Source of the DNA: Begonia masoniana
Lineage: Eukaryota; Streptophyta; Magnoliopsida; Cucurbitales; Begoniaceae
NCBI GenBank assembly: GCA_022432975.1
Contig: CM039503.1
Location: forward strand, 54,124,466 to 54,188,465
Direction of reading: 5' to 3'
DNA length: 64,000 nucleotides
A model generated the notes under the pieces. It made no database searches, had not been told where the DNA came from, and was given only the letters and a program-made list of their open reading frames with translations. The translations under genes were made by a program, and so were the position numbers. This document shows, one piece after another, positions 54,372 to 64,000 of the stretch (the stretch's first letter is position 1; every line of letters starts with the position of its first letter).

Positions 54372-56266
54372 CTAGAGAAGAATCCTCAAGCTTTCTAAAT
54401 GCCATGGATGTTCAAATGGCCGGAGGGGCTGCAGGAGAAGATAGAGTTCAAGCTGTATGTTCCGAAGAAAATGGGTGGCTCTTCTGTGGAATATATGATG
54501 GTTTTAATGGGCGGGATGCGGCTGACTTTCTTGCGGGAACTCTATATGAAAAGATTGATTTCTTTCTTTGTAAATTAGAAGAGAATAAAGTTAAGATGTC
54601 TCATCTGGTAGAAAGAATCGATTCAGATATCATTCTATCTCATGATTGTGACAGTGGCAAAACCAACTCTTCTCATTCAAATGATGAAGAAACGATTTAC
54701 AAACACTTCCGCTCAGGCGTAATTGATTGCTTAAATCATGCTCTTGATCAAGCGGAGCGAGATTTCATGTACATGGTGGAACAGGAAATGGAACTTCGCC
54801 CTGAACTCGTGTCCGTCGGGTCTTGTGTTTTGGTACTGCTTCTTTATGGAAATGATTTCTACATTCTAAATTTAGGTGATAGCAGAGCAGTATTGGCTAC
54901 TAATGACCCTGAAAAGTATGGTTTAGTGAATGCCATCCAACTGACAGAAGGTCATACTGTTGACAATCATCTGGAGTGTTGTAAACTTTTGACCGATCAC
55001 CCGGATGAGCCGTCTCCTATTGTTAATGGAAGAGTTAAAGGGAAGCTAAGGTTGACCCGAGCGTTCGGAGTTGGCTACCTGAAAAAGGTGAAGTTAAATT
55101 TTTCTTTATTTTTTGGGTAAAGTGCATATTTACCATAAATTTAAGGGTGAAGAACAAGTAAGTCATTGTTCTTTTTTTTAGTCAAATAATCCCTTGAACT
55201 TAAGAGTGTTAGCAATTAAGTCTTTGTCGTTTGCCAAAGAAATCACATTTATGTTACGTGATCTTCTATACTAAATCATTTCTAAAGATAAACAACTTAC
55301 AATAGAATAATTTTGACAATTTTTCAGAGAGAAAAGAACGGGAAAACTCAATGCATGAAGTGATTTTGGTGACGATATCAAGTGTCAGGAGTTATTTCTT
55401 GAACAATTTGTTGTTTCTCTTTGGAAATCACCCAACATAGAATGACACGTGACAAAAATTTGATTTATTTGACGGCAACCTCAAGGAGAGAAACTTGGTA
55501 ACGTTTTTAAGCTCTAGAGATTATTTGTTTAAAAAAAAAGTAAAAGTATTTACTTGTTCTTCAACCTCAAGTTTAAGGGTTGAAATGCATTTTACCCTTA
55601 TTTTTTCTGTCATCTCTCTTAATCTCGTATCCTATCAAAAAGTCTCAGTTTAGGAGATTATTTGTTAAAAAAAAAAATACAAGGATCTACTTATTTTTCA
55701 CTCTTAAGTTTAAAAGTTGATGTGCATTTTACCCTTATTTTTTTTTTCATCTCTTAATTTCATATCTTTTCAAATTGTCTCTCAATATGTGCAGACTGAA
55801 ATGAATGACATGCTGATGGGCATTTTACAAGTTCAAAATTTATGCAATCCTCCGTATGTTTACACACATCCCTTCACAATGATTCATAGAGCGTCGGATA
55901 GAGATCAATTCGTCGTCTTAGGAAGTGATGGGTTGTTCGATTTCCTCAGCAATGACGAGGTAGTACAGCTCGTCCACACATTCATCCATCAGAATCCTTT
56001 AGGAGATCCTGCGAAGTATCTCGTCGAACAGCTCATCGAGAGAGCAGCCAATAATGCAGGTCAGCCTGCTTCTCTATTTTTGAGTGGACATTTATTTCTT
56101 AGGCTGATAATGGTGGGATGTCCATTATTGTTCTGTAGGTTTTAGCACTGAAGAATTGATGAGGATTCCGGCAGGAAGGAGAAGGAAGTACCACGACGAT
56201 GTTACTGTAATTGTCATCGTCCTCGGAAATAAAAACCGGGCTTCCACTGCGTCGACATCTCTATAA
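53930..56266 (+). CDS. Protein phosphatase 2C, PP2C40 type
   Basis: Metal-dependent Ser/Thr phosphatase of the clade containing Arabidopsis PP2C40 (At3g16560), near POLTERGEIST. Exons 53930-55087, 55795-56059 and 56139-56266 sum to 1551 nt, 516 residues, in frame. N-terminal motif SSFSCLSGAALSANATLANT. Catalytic domain: GGAAGEDRVQAVCSEENGWL with the metal-binding D of GEDR, FCGIYDGFNGRDAADFL (DGFNG), SVGSCVLVLLLYG, ILNLGDSRAVLATND, KLRLTRAFGVGYLKK, FVVLGSDGLFDFLSNDEV and YHDDVTVIVIVLG. The ATG at 53930 is chosen because it heads the uninterrupted copy; the same ATG at 53263 leads into the frameshifted duplicate. Intron 1 contains a MITE. Leader introns and an upstream ORF suggest translational control. 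Confidence 0.92.
55115..55597. mobile_element. Mutator-like MITE in PP2C intron 1
   Basis: Begins GGGTAAAGTGCATATTTACC and ends TGCATTTTACCC, with imperfect TIRs of about 50 bp. A perfect 9-bp TSD TTATTTTTT is at 55106-55114 and 55598-55606. It inserted 27 bases after the exon 1 donor. No coding capacity. Confidence 0.75.
55607..55790. repeat. Diverged duplication of the MITE's right end and flank
   Basis: AGGAGATTATTTGTT through TGTGCATTTTACCCTTATTTTTTTT (55650-55745) repeats the MITE's right end, and the following CATCTCTTAATTTCATATC repeats the flank at 55618. The copies are diverged, so the event postdates insertion but is not recent. Confidence 0.6.
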
Positions 56267-56546
56267 GAAATCAGTATATATAAACTTACTGAGTGTTGTT
56301 TGCGTACCAAATGCTGCTTGTTAATATCGTTGACATAGCAGCCATTTATGGGTGTTGAAGAATCAATGAAGTTATGTTAGATTATACTTGAAATTCTTCA
56401 TTTTTATCATAGAGATTTGATTCTAAATGCTTCAGTATCAGACTTAATCTCAACTCTCTTTTATAAATACATGGTTATGGTTTCTGGGTAAGTTGTTTTT
56501 CATTTTTAGCCTTCCATCGGCTCAGAAAATACGACAGTTTTTCACT
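56267..56546. other. PP2C 3' flank
   Basis: Presumed 3' UTR and short spacer before the TSD of the large element. Nothing else seen. Confidence 0.5.
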
Positions 56547-57389
56547 TTTATTTTAGGGTAAAATCCAAAAAATGGCTTGGGCTTTGGTCAATGACGAGAA
56601 AAATGCTCCAACTATTTTTTTTTGAGCAAAGAAAAGCTCAAAACTATCCAAAAGCTATAACGGGCTTATGGTCTACCGCTAAACCTGCCCTCCCCCCCCG
56701 GGATGCCATTTTAAATGTGACACGGTCGACCACATCACCCAGTGCGGTCGATCGTATCATGATTTCAAAATTTTGGGTGGAGGACCCCGGGAAATATGTG
56801 CCCCGCACGTACGCGGGGGGTCCTCCACCCTCCCCACAAAGCCCCCGGATATACGGTCGACTGTTCTCTGGATGCCGTCGACTGTGTCTAACCGTTTTAG
56901 AAAACAAAACCAGAGGCAATGACGATCGATCGCCACAATTAAGTGATCAATCGGCTAAGGCGTTAAAAAAATCCGTGCGTGGAGCGTTCTTCACACGATC
57001 GGCCGCATTCTTCATGCGGTCGACCATATTATGAATGCGGTTCACCCTCCGACGGTCGAGCGCATCGCGTCGGAATATATTCAGACATCCCTCATTTAGA
57101 CGCATTTTCTTCAGAAATCTGACTTTTCTCTCTGCCAAATTCACAAATCCGTTTGTTATGCCACTAAAATCGTTAGATTCGAACGTTTTTTGGGAGAAAT
57201 CTACAAAAACTGAGGGTTTTTTTTTCGAGAAAATTTCAAATCCGACCCAAAACCCAAAACCCGAGTTGAAAATCGTCTTTCCAACACGAGATTTTGGTTT
57301 TTTTGCACTGAAAATCCTCAAATATGTGTTGTTTGCTCGTCGAGAATCTCAAAAAACCAGAAAATCCGAAAACCCGACAAATATCGAAA

Positions 57390-58561
57390 ATGGCCCCCAT
57401 AATTCATGTGGGTCGAAAGGCTCCCCAGATGACACAACAAGGTGGCCCATTAAGCCGGGCGCCAGATGAGGTGCCGCAACTACCTCATGGTTTTTTTTAT
57501 GGAATTTCGCACCCGGACGTGTCAGACGCAGCTCGAGCAAGATATATCAAAGCACTCGATTATTTATGGGAAGACTCCCAACTTCAGAGGTTGAGAGTCG
57601 TTAGACATCAAGGAGATGTTTGACGACTTCTATTTTCACGGGTTGTACAAAGGGTGATACCTGCGACAGAATTGTTTGCTTATTTTACGCGAACTTGGCC
57701 AGTACCACGAGGTCAGAGTACTTGAAGTCGTACGTATTCAGTACAAAGATTGTCTTATCTACAGCTGTCGTCAAAGAAATACTCAGATTTGCTCTAGAAG
57801 ACGCCGAGCAATACTATCACTCTTCTTGAGAGTGTGATTTTACTAGAACACCAGAGGGTCTAGCGTTTATAAGGCAAATCCACCTCAACTCGGACCTTGT
57901 TGGCTTCGTGAAGTCGAAATCGAATGAATTAAAAGTCAGAACTCGGGTTCTACACAACTTTCTCACCCACAGCCTATTGCCGAGGATCGGACATAGAGAT
58001 CTCGTCAGCTGGATGGATTTGCATATCATGAATAAGCTATACAGCTGTACTATGTTTGACCCAAGATATATGATTGTGAAACACATGAATGAGATCGGGC
58101 AAGTCAAAACCTAGAGTCTGCCGTACGAGTCTTTAATTTGAAAGATCGTCCAGCAATCTCCAGTTCAGGTGCCCAATGGAGAGCATATTAGGGCACACAA
58201 ATCTACCGATGGATTTGATAGGACTCATCTGACTCGGATGAGCCTAGTCGAATTCGATGGGTCTTGGATGCCCAAGAGACGCGGCGGAACCTCCACATCT
58301 TGGGATGTTCCTATGGAGGACGCCCTCGCCCCTGAGTACGCCACCGTGCCCCCATTGTACCCTCAAGTGGCTAGTATGTGGGAGCAGATGTTTGATAGGC
58401 TGGGCCAGAGCATTGCCGGTATGCAGCAGGACATATGCATGCGGCAGAGTTTTGAGTATAGGTATGACAGGATGAAGGAGAGGTGGATTCAGAGGTGGGA
58501 AGGATTTGAGGATAGGTGGGGCATGCTGGAGAGGACGCTGTGTAATGGTTTAAATTTTTAG
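57390..58561 (+). pseudogene. Accessory 'putative plant transposon protein', broken
   Basis: Resembles the plant transposon-associated domain often annotated 'putative plant transposon protein'. Pieces: 57390-57623 (SHPDVSDAARARYIKALDYL), about 57620-57829 (LFYANLASTTRSEYLKSYVF), 57908-58114 (KSKSNELKVRTRVLHNFLTH; GHRDLVSWMDLHIMNKL) and 58169-58561 (GFDRTHLTRMSLVEFDGSWM; MWEQMFDRLGQSIAGMQQDI). Frame changes lie near 57620 and 57830, and a stop follows GQVKT near 58112. The protein's biochemical role is unknown to me. It sits next to the left TIR, which could act as its promoter. Confidence 0.65.
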
Positions 58562-60547
58562 AGCTCAAATGTAATAGTGAATTTAGACTATTTTAATGTG
58601 AATTTGTTTTGATAAAATTTTACAAAGTTTTAAAGAAATTGATTAATTATACAATTTTTATTGTTAAATAATTTATTGGAAATTCTTTGATTGATAATTG
58701 TAAATGCATAATTTTGTTATCCTTGTGCATTGGTTGTATCATTGTGCATTAGTTTTGGTATTATAGTACATTAGTTTATTGGTTATAATCGATTTCAAAT
58801 TATTGATTTATGACATGAAATTATATAGAAATAATATGAGTTTAAAAAGGGTAAATGTGTTACTTGGTTTAAATTGAAAAATTTTAATTCTTTATGATAG
58901 AGATGGATGGAGGATGTTGGGTCCTAGATTATGGGATAGAGCCTAGATTAATTATTCTAGGTATTTGTTTTACTTGCTGAGCGTAAAGCTCATTCATTTG
59001 TGGATTATCTATATTTATTAGATATTGGATACGTTCACCGAGAAGGACATACCAAGGTCAAAGGTAAAGATGTACAACGAAGCATATGATCGATCAGATT
59101 TATGATTTTATTGTCAGAGTTGAAAAGTCACATGTCGTGACTCGTTTTTATTTTATTGTTTCCGCTGTATTCCGATGTTTGATATAAAAATTGTTAGACG
59201 AGTATAAATGTCAATAGTTCATTGGCTTGTTTATTTAATACTTCCTATTTTAGGATGCCACGTAGGAATCGTTAGAAGAAAGTCGTATTGAATGGTCGTC
59301 AGTCTTGCGTTGACTAATTCCCACCTCGGGAATCCCATCCGTCGGGATCCGGTCGGGGGCCAGGTCGGGTCCTGACACGCTGGATGACCTGAGATTGGGC
59401 CAGAGAACAGAGGACCGTGATGACGATAATGTGCCACCCTCATCGTAGTTTAGTTTATGTTATAGATTTCTTATAATGTACTTTTAATTTTAGTTTGCAA
59501 TTTTATTTCATGTATGTTTGTCATTTTTAGTTTAATTTATTTTTGTTCTATAGTAGCATTTAGTTTATATTTATACTAGATTTGGTTGTTAGCTATATAT
59601 ATGTGATTTGAATATGCAGAAACTGTTTGAAGATAGTTATGGAGGAATTTTAAAACAAATAAAATTTTGGGCATTTTTTCAATTTTTTTAAAAATAAACT
59701 AAAAAATTAAATAAAATGGTAAAATCCAAATATGCTCCAAATATGTTTCAATTACAACCGTCACTATTTTATGTATTAAAATTCATAAACATGTCTTACC
59801 AACCGGCGCTTGAAGTGGATTCCCGGTGAAGATAACTTCGACTATTATGCCCCTGCTGCCGACATATAGTACACGTCATCTTTGAGTTCTGCCTAATATT
59901 TGTCGAACTTGAGGGCTCATTGGCATCTCGCACTCTTGTCTTCTTCGGTCTACCAGGTTGGCGATGTTTTCTCGGCAGCATGAGTTCCCTCATACCTGGA
60001 ATATACGACCACATTTGTTGGCCGCTAACGGGTAGAATAAATTAGGAGTAAATCTGGAGGTAAGTTACCCGGTGATAGCACCGATTCACGTAATTTTCTG
60101 GTGCCACTCTTATGGAACGCATTCACACCCTCAACATGCTACATATAACCAACTCTAGGCACGCTCTATGCTTTATGTACCAAAACATACCCACATGTCA
60201 AAAATCGTCCAACAACACAAGCTTGCATCACTGAAGCTCCACGTCAACCGTCAGTCTGCTCTGTCTATGGATCATAGTTTTCACCTACTAGATCTTCATC
60301 TACACCACAAAGTTTATCTATGAGTCTATTACCATCTTTGACCTTTCAAGGCGACATCTTATTGATTCTTCAAACTTTGACTGTTTTCAATCTTATCATT
60401 TTCTCATCTCTTTTTCACTTTCTTTTTCTTCATCTTTGCCTTTCATACTACTTCCACGCTGAAAAAGAGCGTGATAAGGTTGTGAATGATATGATAAGTG
60501 TTTTATGGATAGTTTGGATTATGGTACTTTATTTTGTTGTTTTATCA

Positions 60548-60604
60548 ACTCTGAAGCAACACCAGCTGTATGCCAAGTTTTCAAAGTGCGAATTCTGGCT
60601 CAAC
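60548..60604 (+). pseudogene. Ty3/gypsy reverse transcriptase fragment
   Basis: TLKQHQLYAKFSKCEFWLN, the well-known conserved stretch of plant gypsy reverse transcriptase. Only about 19 codons, directly joined to an antisense protease fragment. Confidence 0.8.
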
Positions 60605-60609
60605 AGAGG

Positions 60610-60804
60610 TAATTTTCTCAGCCACTTGACTACGAAAGCTGAAGAAATAAATGAGTGCGTAGCACCCGAATCAACCAATACATATGCAACAACGTCTTCT
60701 ATAGGTATGGTACTTGCGATCACCGTTGGCTGCTCATCATCACCAACTCGATCAGAGCGAAGACTCTGGTTACCACCTTTGGCTTTTGTTGATCTTTGTT
60801 CCAT
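60610..60804 (-). pseudogene. Ty3/gypsy gag-protease fragment
   Basis: AYVLVDSGATHSFISSAFV, the retroviral-type aspartic protease active site (DSGATHSF). It abuts the reverse transcriptase fragment in the opposite orientation, so this is a rearranged captured piece rather than a nested intact element. Confidence 0.8.
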
Positions 60805-62652
60805 TTCGGGCCGTTCTTGACAACTTCAACCTATATATTCACCAATTAACTTTGGTCAAATTTTGACTTTAGTAAAAAAAAAGTTTGATTTGTTAAACTT
60901 TTATCAAAATTTCTTCCCTTATTGCTATTCAGACGACCAATTTACCTTGGAGAAATGCATTGAATGGCGTTGACAAACGAGATTTCAGTAAGATCCCACC
61001 TGGTGCAGTTGCACTCATTTGTATTCATGTCGACAGTGTACTCTTCGTAGCCGTTGCTGACCTCAAATCGTTCATCTCCCACCAACTGAGCACTCCAATT
61101 TCAAGCTGCAACGTCTAGATTATCAAGATTTTTCTTTATCTTGGGACACATGAGGCTTGTTGATTGTGCTACTTTCTCAAATTTCTTCACAATGCGAGTC
61201 ATCATGATCTTTCGAATCATCTTGAATGGTCACGATCGGTTCGTCCCTAACTGGCAATAGAAGTGCATTAAAAGACTCACACAAATTATTCAATCCCATG
61301 TTGCACTTGGGATTTGAAGAAAAGACATGACTAGCCCAATATTTAGACTCTTCTGCGAGAAGCCATACGTGGGCATCCCGGTTAATCTGTTGCAGCTTCC
61401 AGATTTCTATATCGAAATGATAACATGTGGGTGCGCTGACTGCATTCCACATCGCATCTCTGTATGTTTTGTCTCGAAATAATCTTTTGAAATTAGCGTA
61501 CATGTGCCAGAGGCAATAGCGTTGTTCGGCTTCTTTAAGCTCCTTATCCACAGCCTCCAGCAAACCTTAATATTTGACAGAAAAAATAGTACAATTAGAA
61601 ATGTATTATACCTTTTGTCGATCCGAAATAATTGTCCATCAGGCTCCTGCTCCAAGGTTTAGGTCTCGCTTCAGATGTTACAAAAACCACTTCCATGAGG
61701 CCTTATACTCTTTTTCTACGTTGGTAACAACAACGAGATATATTTTTATCGTTTTGCTTCTAAGAAGCATGCAGTCGCCATTCACACGCTTCGCACTTAG
61801 CCATCAGTTGCCGCTTGTCACTTTGAGAGAATTTTATCACATAACCATTTTCCACATAATATTTGCGTATTTCATCTTTAATATTGTTTATAGAACTATA
61901 TTCTTTTGTCAAAAAAAATCTGCTAGAGATTTGTTCTCTTACCAGCATGCTTTCTACCTTGTCATCGTCCGAGCTGACTGGTGTTCGAAACTCCTCGTCT
62001 AAAGATCTGGAGGATGAATGCGCCTCAAATTCATCATTTACATCTATGTGGTCGAATGCACGAAGATCACCATATGCAGACATGGCGTACGAATACCAAT
62101 CTAGCTCCACATCAAAATCTGTTGGCTCATCTAAATCAACTGCTCTAATTGAATCAGAATCCATCATCGTCACTAATACAATGAAAATTTGGGTAGAAGA
62201 AAGATAATAACAGAGAGGTTTGAGAGGTTTTCGAGAGTCGGTAGTGGTGAGAATGAGGGCGGCCCTTTATATAGAGCGGGTGAACGGTCGGCTGTTATGC
62301 TGCTGCAGCCAGTGATCAGAACATTATTGATCACGGGCTACAAATGATACGGTCGACCGTTACTTTTAGAGCGGTCGATCGTATATCCGGGGGCTTTGTG
62401 GGAGGTGGAGGACACCCCGCGTACGTGCGGAATACGTGTGTGCGGATGGTCCTCTACCCAGAATTTTGAAATCGTGACATGATCGACTGGACTAGGTGAT
62501 GGAGTCGACCATGTCACGTTTAGAACGACATGTGAAGGATTAGCGGTAGACCACATGTCTATTTTTTGATAGGTTGAGTTTTTCTGTGCTAAAAAAAAAA
62601 AAAGAGATGGTACCAAGTCCAAGGCGTTTTTTGAATTTTACCTTTTATTTTA

Positions 62653-63056
62653 TCTAGGCGAATATAACTGCGATTCTCTTCTTTTCAATTAGTAGAACAC
62701 AATTAGCTGTGAAACGTAGTCATAAATTCTGGTTGTAAATCTAGGTTCACTGCGTTTATGTCTGTGTCCACCGTCGAATCTGATGCTTGGGGACGCGTGG
62801 CTGAGTTAGTTTAGCGTAACATGGTTTAGAGAAGTAGACTAATAAGTTATTATTAATATTGCAGAAACCACATGCCCACATGCTTCGAACAACAGCATCC
62901 ATGGCTTCTCGAGCGGAACAAAATCAAATATTCAATGACAGAACGTTGATTATTGTCACAACTAGAAGACTCCGACCCAGACCCACGAACAGGAGTGGAA
63001 AACGGCGATTATGGAATAAACAAATGCTCAAATCATGTGTCAAACCGTCGGCCAAA
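62653..63056. other. XTH 3' flank
   Basis: Spacer and presumed 3' UTR of the XTH gene. No other feature found. Confidence 0.5.
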
Positions 63057-63948
63057 TCAGATGTCTCGGTCTCTCTTGCATTCCGGCGGGAGTGATGGGT
63101 ATCTCACTCTGTCGCTGCAGTAGTTGTAGATGGTGTATTTCTGTCGGACCCAACTGAGCCGCCGGTACTGGAGTCCGTCCAGGTCTCGGAATTCGGTCTG
63201 GTCCCACCAACGCTTGCCCTGGGTGGCGCAGAACTTAGCCTGCACGGAGGACTCGCAGCCGTCGACGTGGAAGCCTTTGTAGTGGGCGATGAACGGAGCC
63301 TTGTTCCAGTCTGTCTTCTCCAGGCCTCCCCTGGTCGCCCAGTCGTCCGCATTCCATAGGCTCGAGTAGATCTTCATCGGCTGGTCGAACGGAAACTTCA
63401 CCCCCACTGTCCTTGCAGTTCTTGAATACTCTGATCGGAACATCGTCAACGAAGAATCTGTCCAAACCAATTCAGTTCATCAGTCTGATTTTGAACTTCA
63501 GCACCGCCGGCGCCGATGAAGTTCATCCAAAATCATTACCCAAACAAATACGAGGCTAATACTTGTAGAAAAGTTACGAATGATTGCGACAGTAAAATCC
63601 TAAAAAGCAAACAGGAAAATATTCTGAAGATCTTCGGTGGAGTAAAATGATTTGGTGTTGGCGAAAAAGACGTCAAAGGTTGGATTTTTATTTCAACGCA
63701 TGATGACAGACGAAGAAATATTGAGGAAAACAGGTAAAAAGCAGACGAACTAACACTATCTGATAGAGATTCCAGAGAACAGAGTAAGAGTGGTAGGCCT
63801 TGGTCGGGTCGAACCAGAGATAGATCCTTTGTTCTCTGTCTCCCTTCCCTCCGGTGAACACATTTGTCTGCAGAATGTAAGGTTGCCCTGATCTGTTCCC
63901 CAAGAACTCAAAATCTATCTCATCGTGCTCTGAGTTTTGAGAAGATAA
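63057..63948 (-). CDS. XTH: Xyloglucan endotransglucosylase/hydrolase, 3' exons
   Basis: Secreted GH16 enzyme that cuts and rejoins xyloglucan in the wall. Exon 63948-63755 carries the catalytic motif [10 protein letters not shown], then [20 protein letters not shown] and [11 protein letters not shown]. Exon 63457-63057 carries [33 protein letters not shown] and the XET C-terminal domain with [31 protein letters not shown] and its disulphide cysteines. The donor after YQIV (GT at 63754) and the acceptor at 63458 fit. The N-site typical of group II, directly after FEFLG (GNRSGQ), is present. The first exon with the signal peptide lies beyond the window. Odd: a one-base excess in the GGGGG run near 63400-63406 shifts the frame between KDS and GVKFPF; the rest is conserved, so error is likely. 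Confidence 0.9.
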
Positions 63949-64000
63949 CTGCAATTTCATCTTCAGTATTATATATAGAAATAAAAAATGAAGGAAAGAA

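Larger units (their letters stand above)
59796..62173 (-). pseudogene. MuDR-type transposase remnants
   Basis: Three separated minus-strand pieces in the expected order. N-terminal, 62173-61760: an acidic start, then IRKYYVENGYVIKFSQSDKR and LMAKCEACEWRLHAS, the zinc-ribbon region with CEACEW. Middle, 61563-61177: YCLWHMYANFKRLFRDKTYR, KYWASHVFSSNPKCNMGLNN and LCESFNALLLPVRDEP, the MULE transposase core towards SWIM. C-terminal, 60014-59796: GRPKKTRVRDANEPSSST and MTCTICRQQGHNSRS, a zinc knuckle. The catalytic DDE centre between the first two pieces is missing or unreadable, and gypsy fragments interrupt the end. Transcription would start from the right TIR. Confidence 0.75.
56556..62643. mobile_element. 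6.1-kb Mutator-like element, decayed
   Basis: A perfect 9-bp TSD TTTATTTTA (56547-56555 and 62644-62652) flanks TIRs of about 275-310 bp that read (G/A)GGTAAAAT(C/T)C inward. The TIRs contain repeated CGGTCGAC/GGTCGATCG words and share the stretch AAGCCCCCGGATATACG (near 56839; complement near 62380). The minus strand carries MuDR-type transposase remnants and the plus strand carries a second gene, so the two converge, as in maize MuDR. The interior also holds two oppositely oriented gypsy fragments. Frames are broken throughout. Confidence 0.85.

Noticed and set aside
56591..57321. ORFs on both strands at the left end of the 6.1-kb element
   Set aside because: They lie in the TIR and subterminal palindrome region and match nothing I recognise.

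Overview
The window is nuclear DNA of a eudicot plant. Genes have GT/AG introns, intergenic DNA is AT-rich, and the proteins (FAMA, KRP, LEUNIG_HOMOLOG, a plant PPR, an XTH) are plant-specific families. I cannot name the species. There are about twelve host genes, interleaved with many DNA transposons.

Layout, left to right. Ribosomal protein uL13/L13a (-, 122-1486); stomatal bHLH factor FAMA (-, 3145-4645); tail-anchored cytochrome b5 (+, 6835-8728); a KRP/ICK CDK inhibitor (-, 11928-13657); a LEUNIG_HOMOLOG-like corepressor (-, 14291-19961); a repeat block with a 1.2-kb foldback element and a 2.57-kb solo LTR (20747-24822); a secreted glycine-rich protein (+, 25307-26063); a 5.8-kb Mutator-like element holding a 2.8-kb GATGAG/GAT satellite (26967-32769); a damaged DUF7794-type membrane protein gene with a second Mutator-like element in an intron (+, 32934-37191); a PPR gene like Arabidopsis At4g20740 (+, 37369-39586); complex I subunit NDUFA2/B8 (+, 40842-42950); a HGSNAT-like multipass membrane protein (+, 45512-49776); another foldback element (50346-51208); a PP2C40-type phosphatase with a spliced upstream ORF (+, 52767-56266); a 6.1-kb Mutator-like element with transposase remnants and a convergent accessory gene (56556-62643); and the 3' part of an XTH gene (-, 63057-63948, first exon outside the window).

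The host genes are unrelated housekeeping and developmental loci; nothing suggests a cluster. The main theme is a set of seven Mutator-like elements. Each is bounded by a 9-bp target-site duplication (TSD), exact or with one mismatch, and has related GGG(A/T)AA-type ends. Three elements with different terminal inverted repeats (TIRs) share one internal module. Several carry element-specific palindrome arrays.

A caveat runs through the window. At least six conserved genes carry single-base frameshifts while protein conservation continues on both sides. Three near-perfect 0.4-0.7-kb direct duplications differ almost only by homopolymer length. Residual assembly error is the simplest explanation, so broken genes here should not be called pseudogenes without read support. 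RPL13A, cytochrome b5, NDUFA2, the HGSNAT-like gene and the second PP2C copy join in perfect frame.
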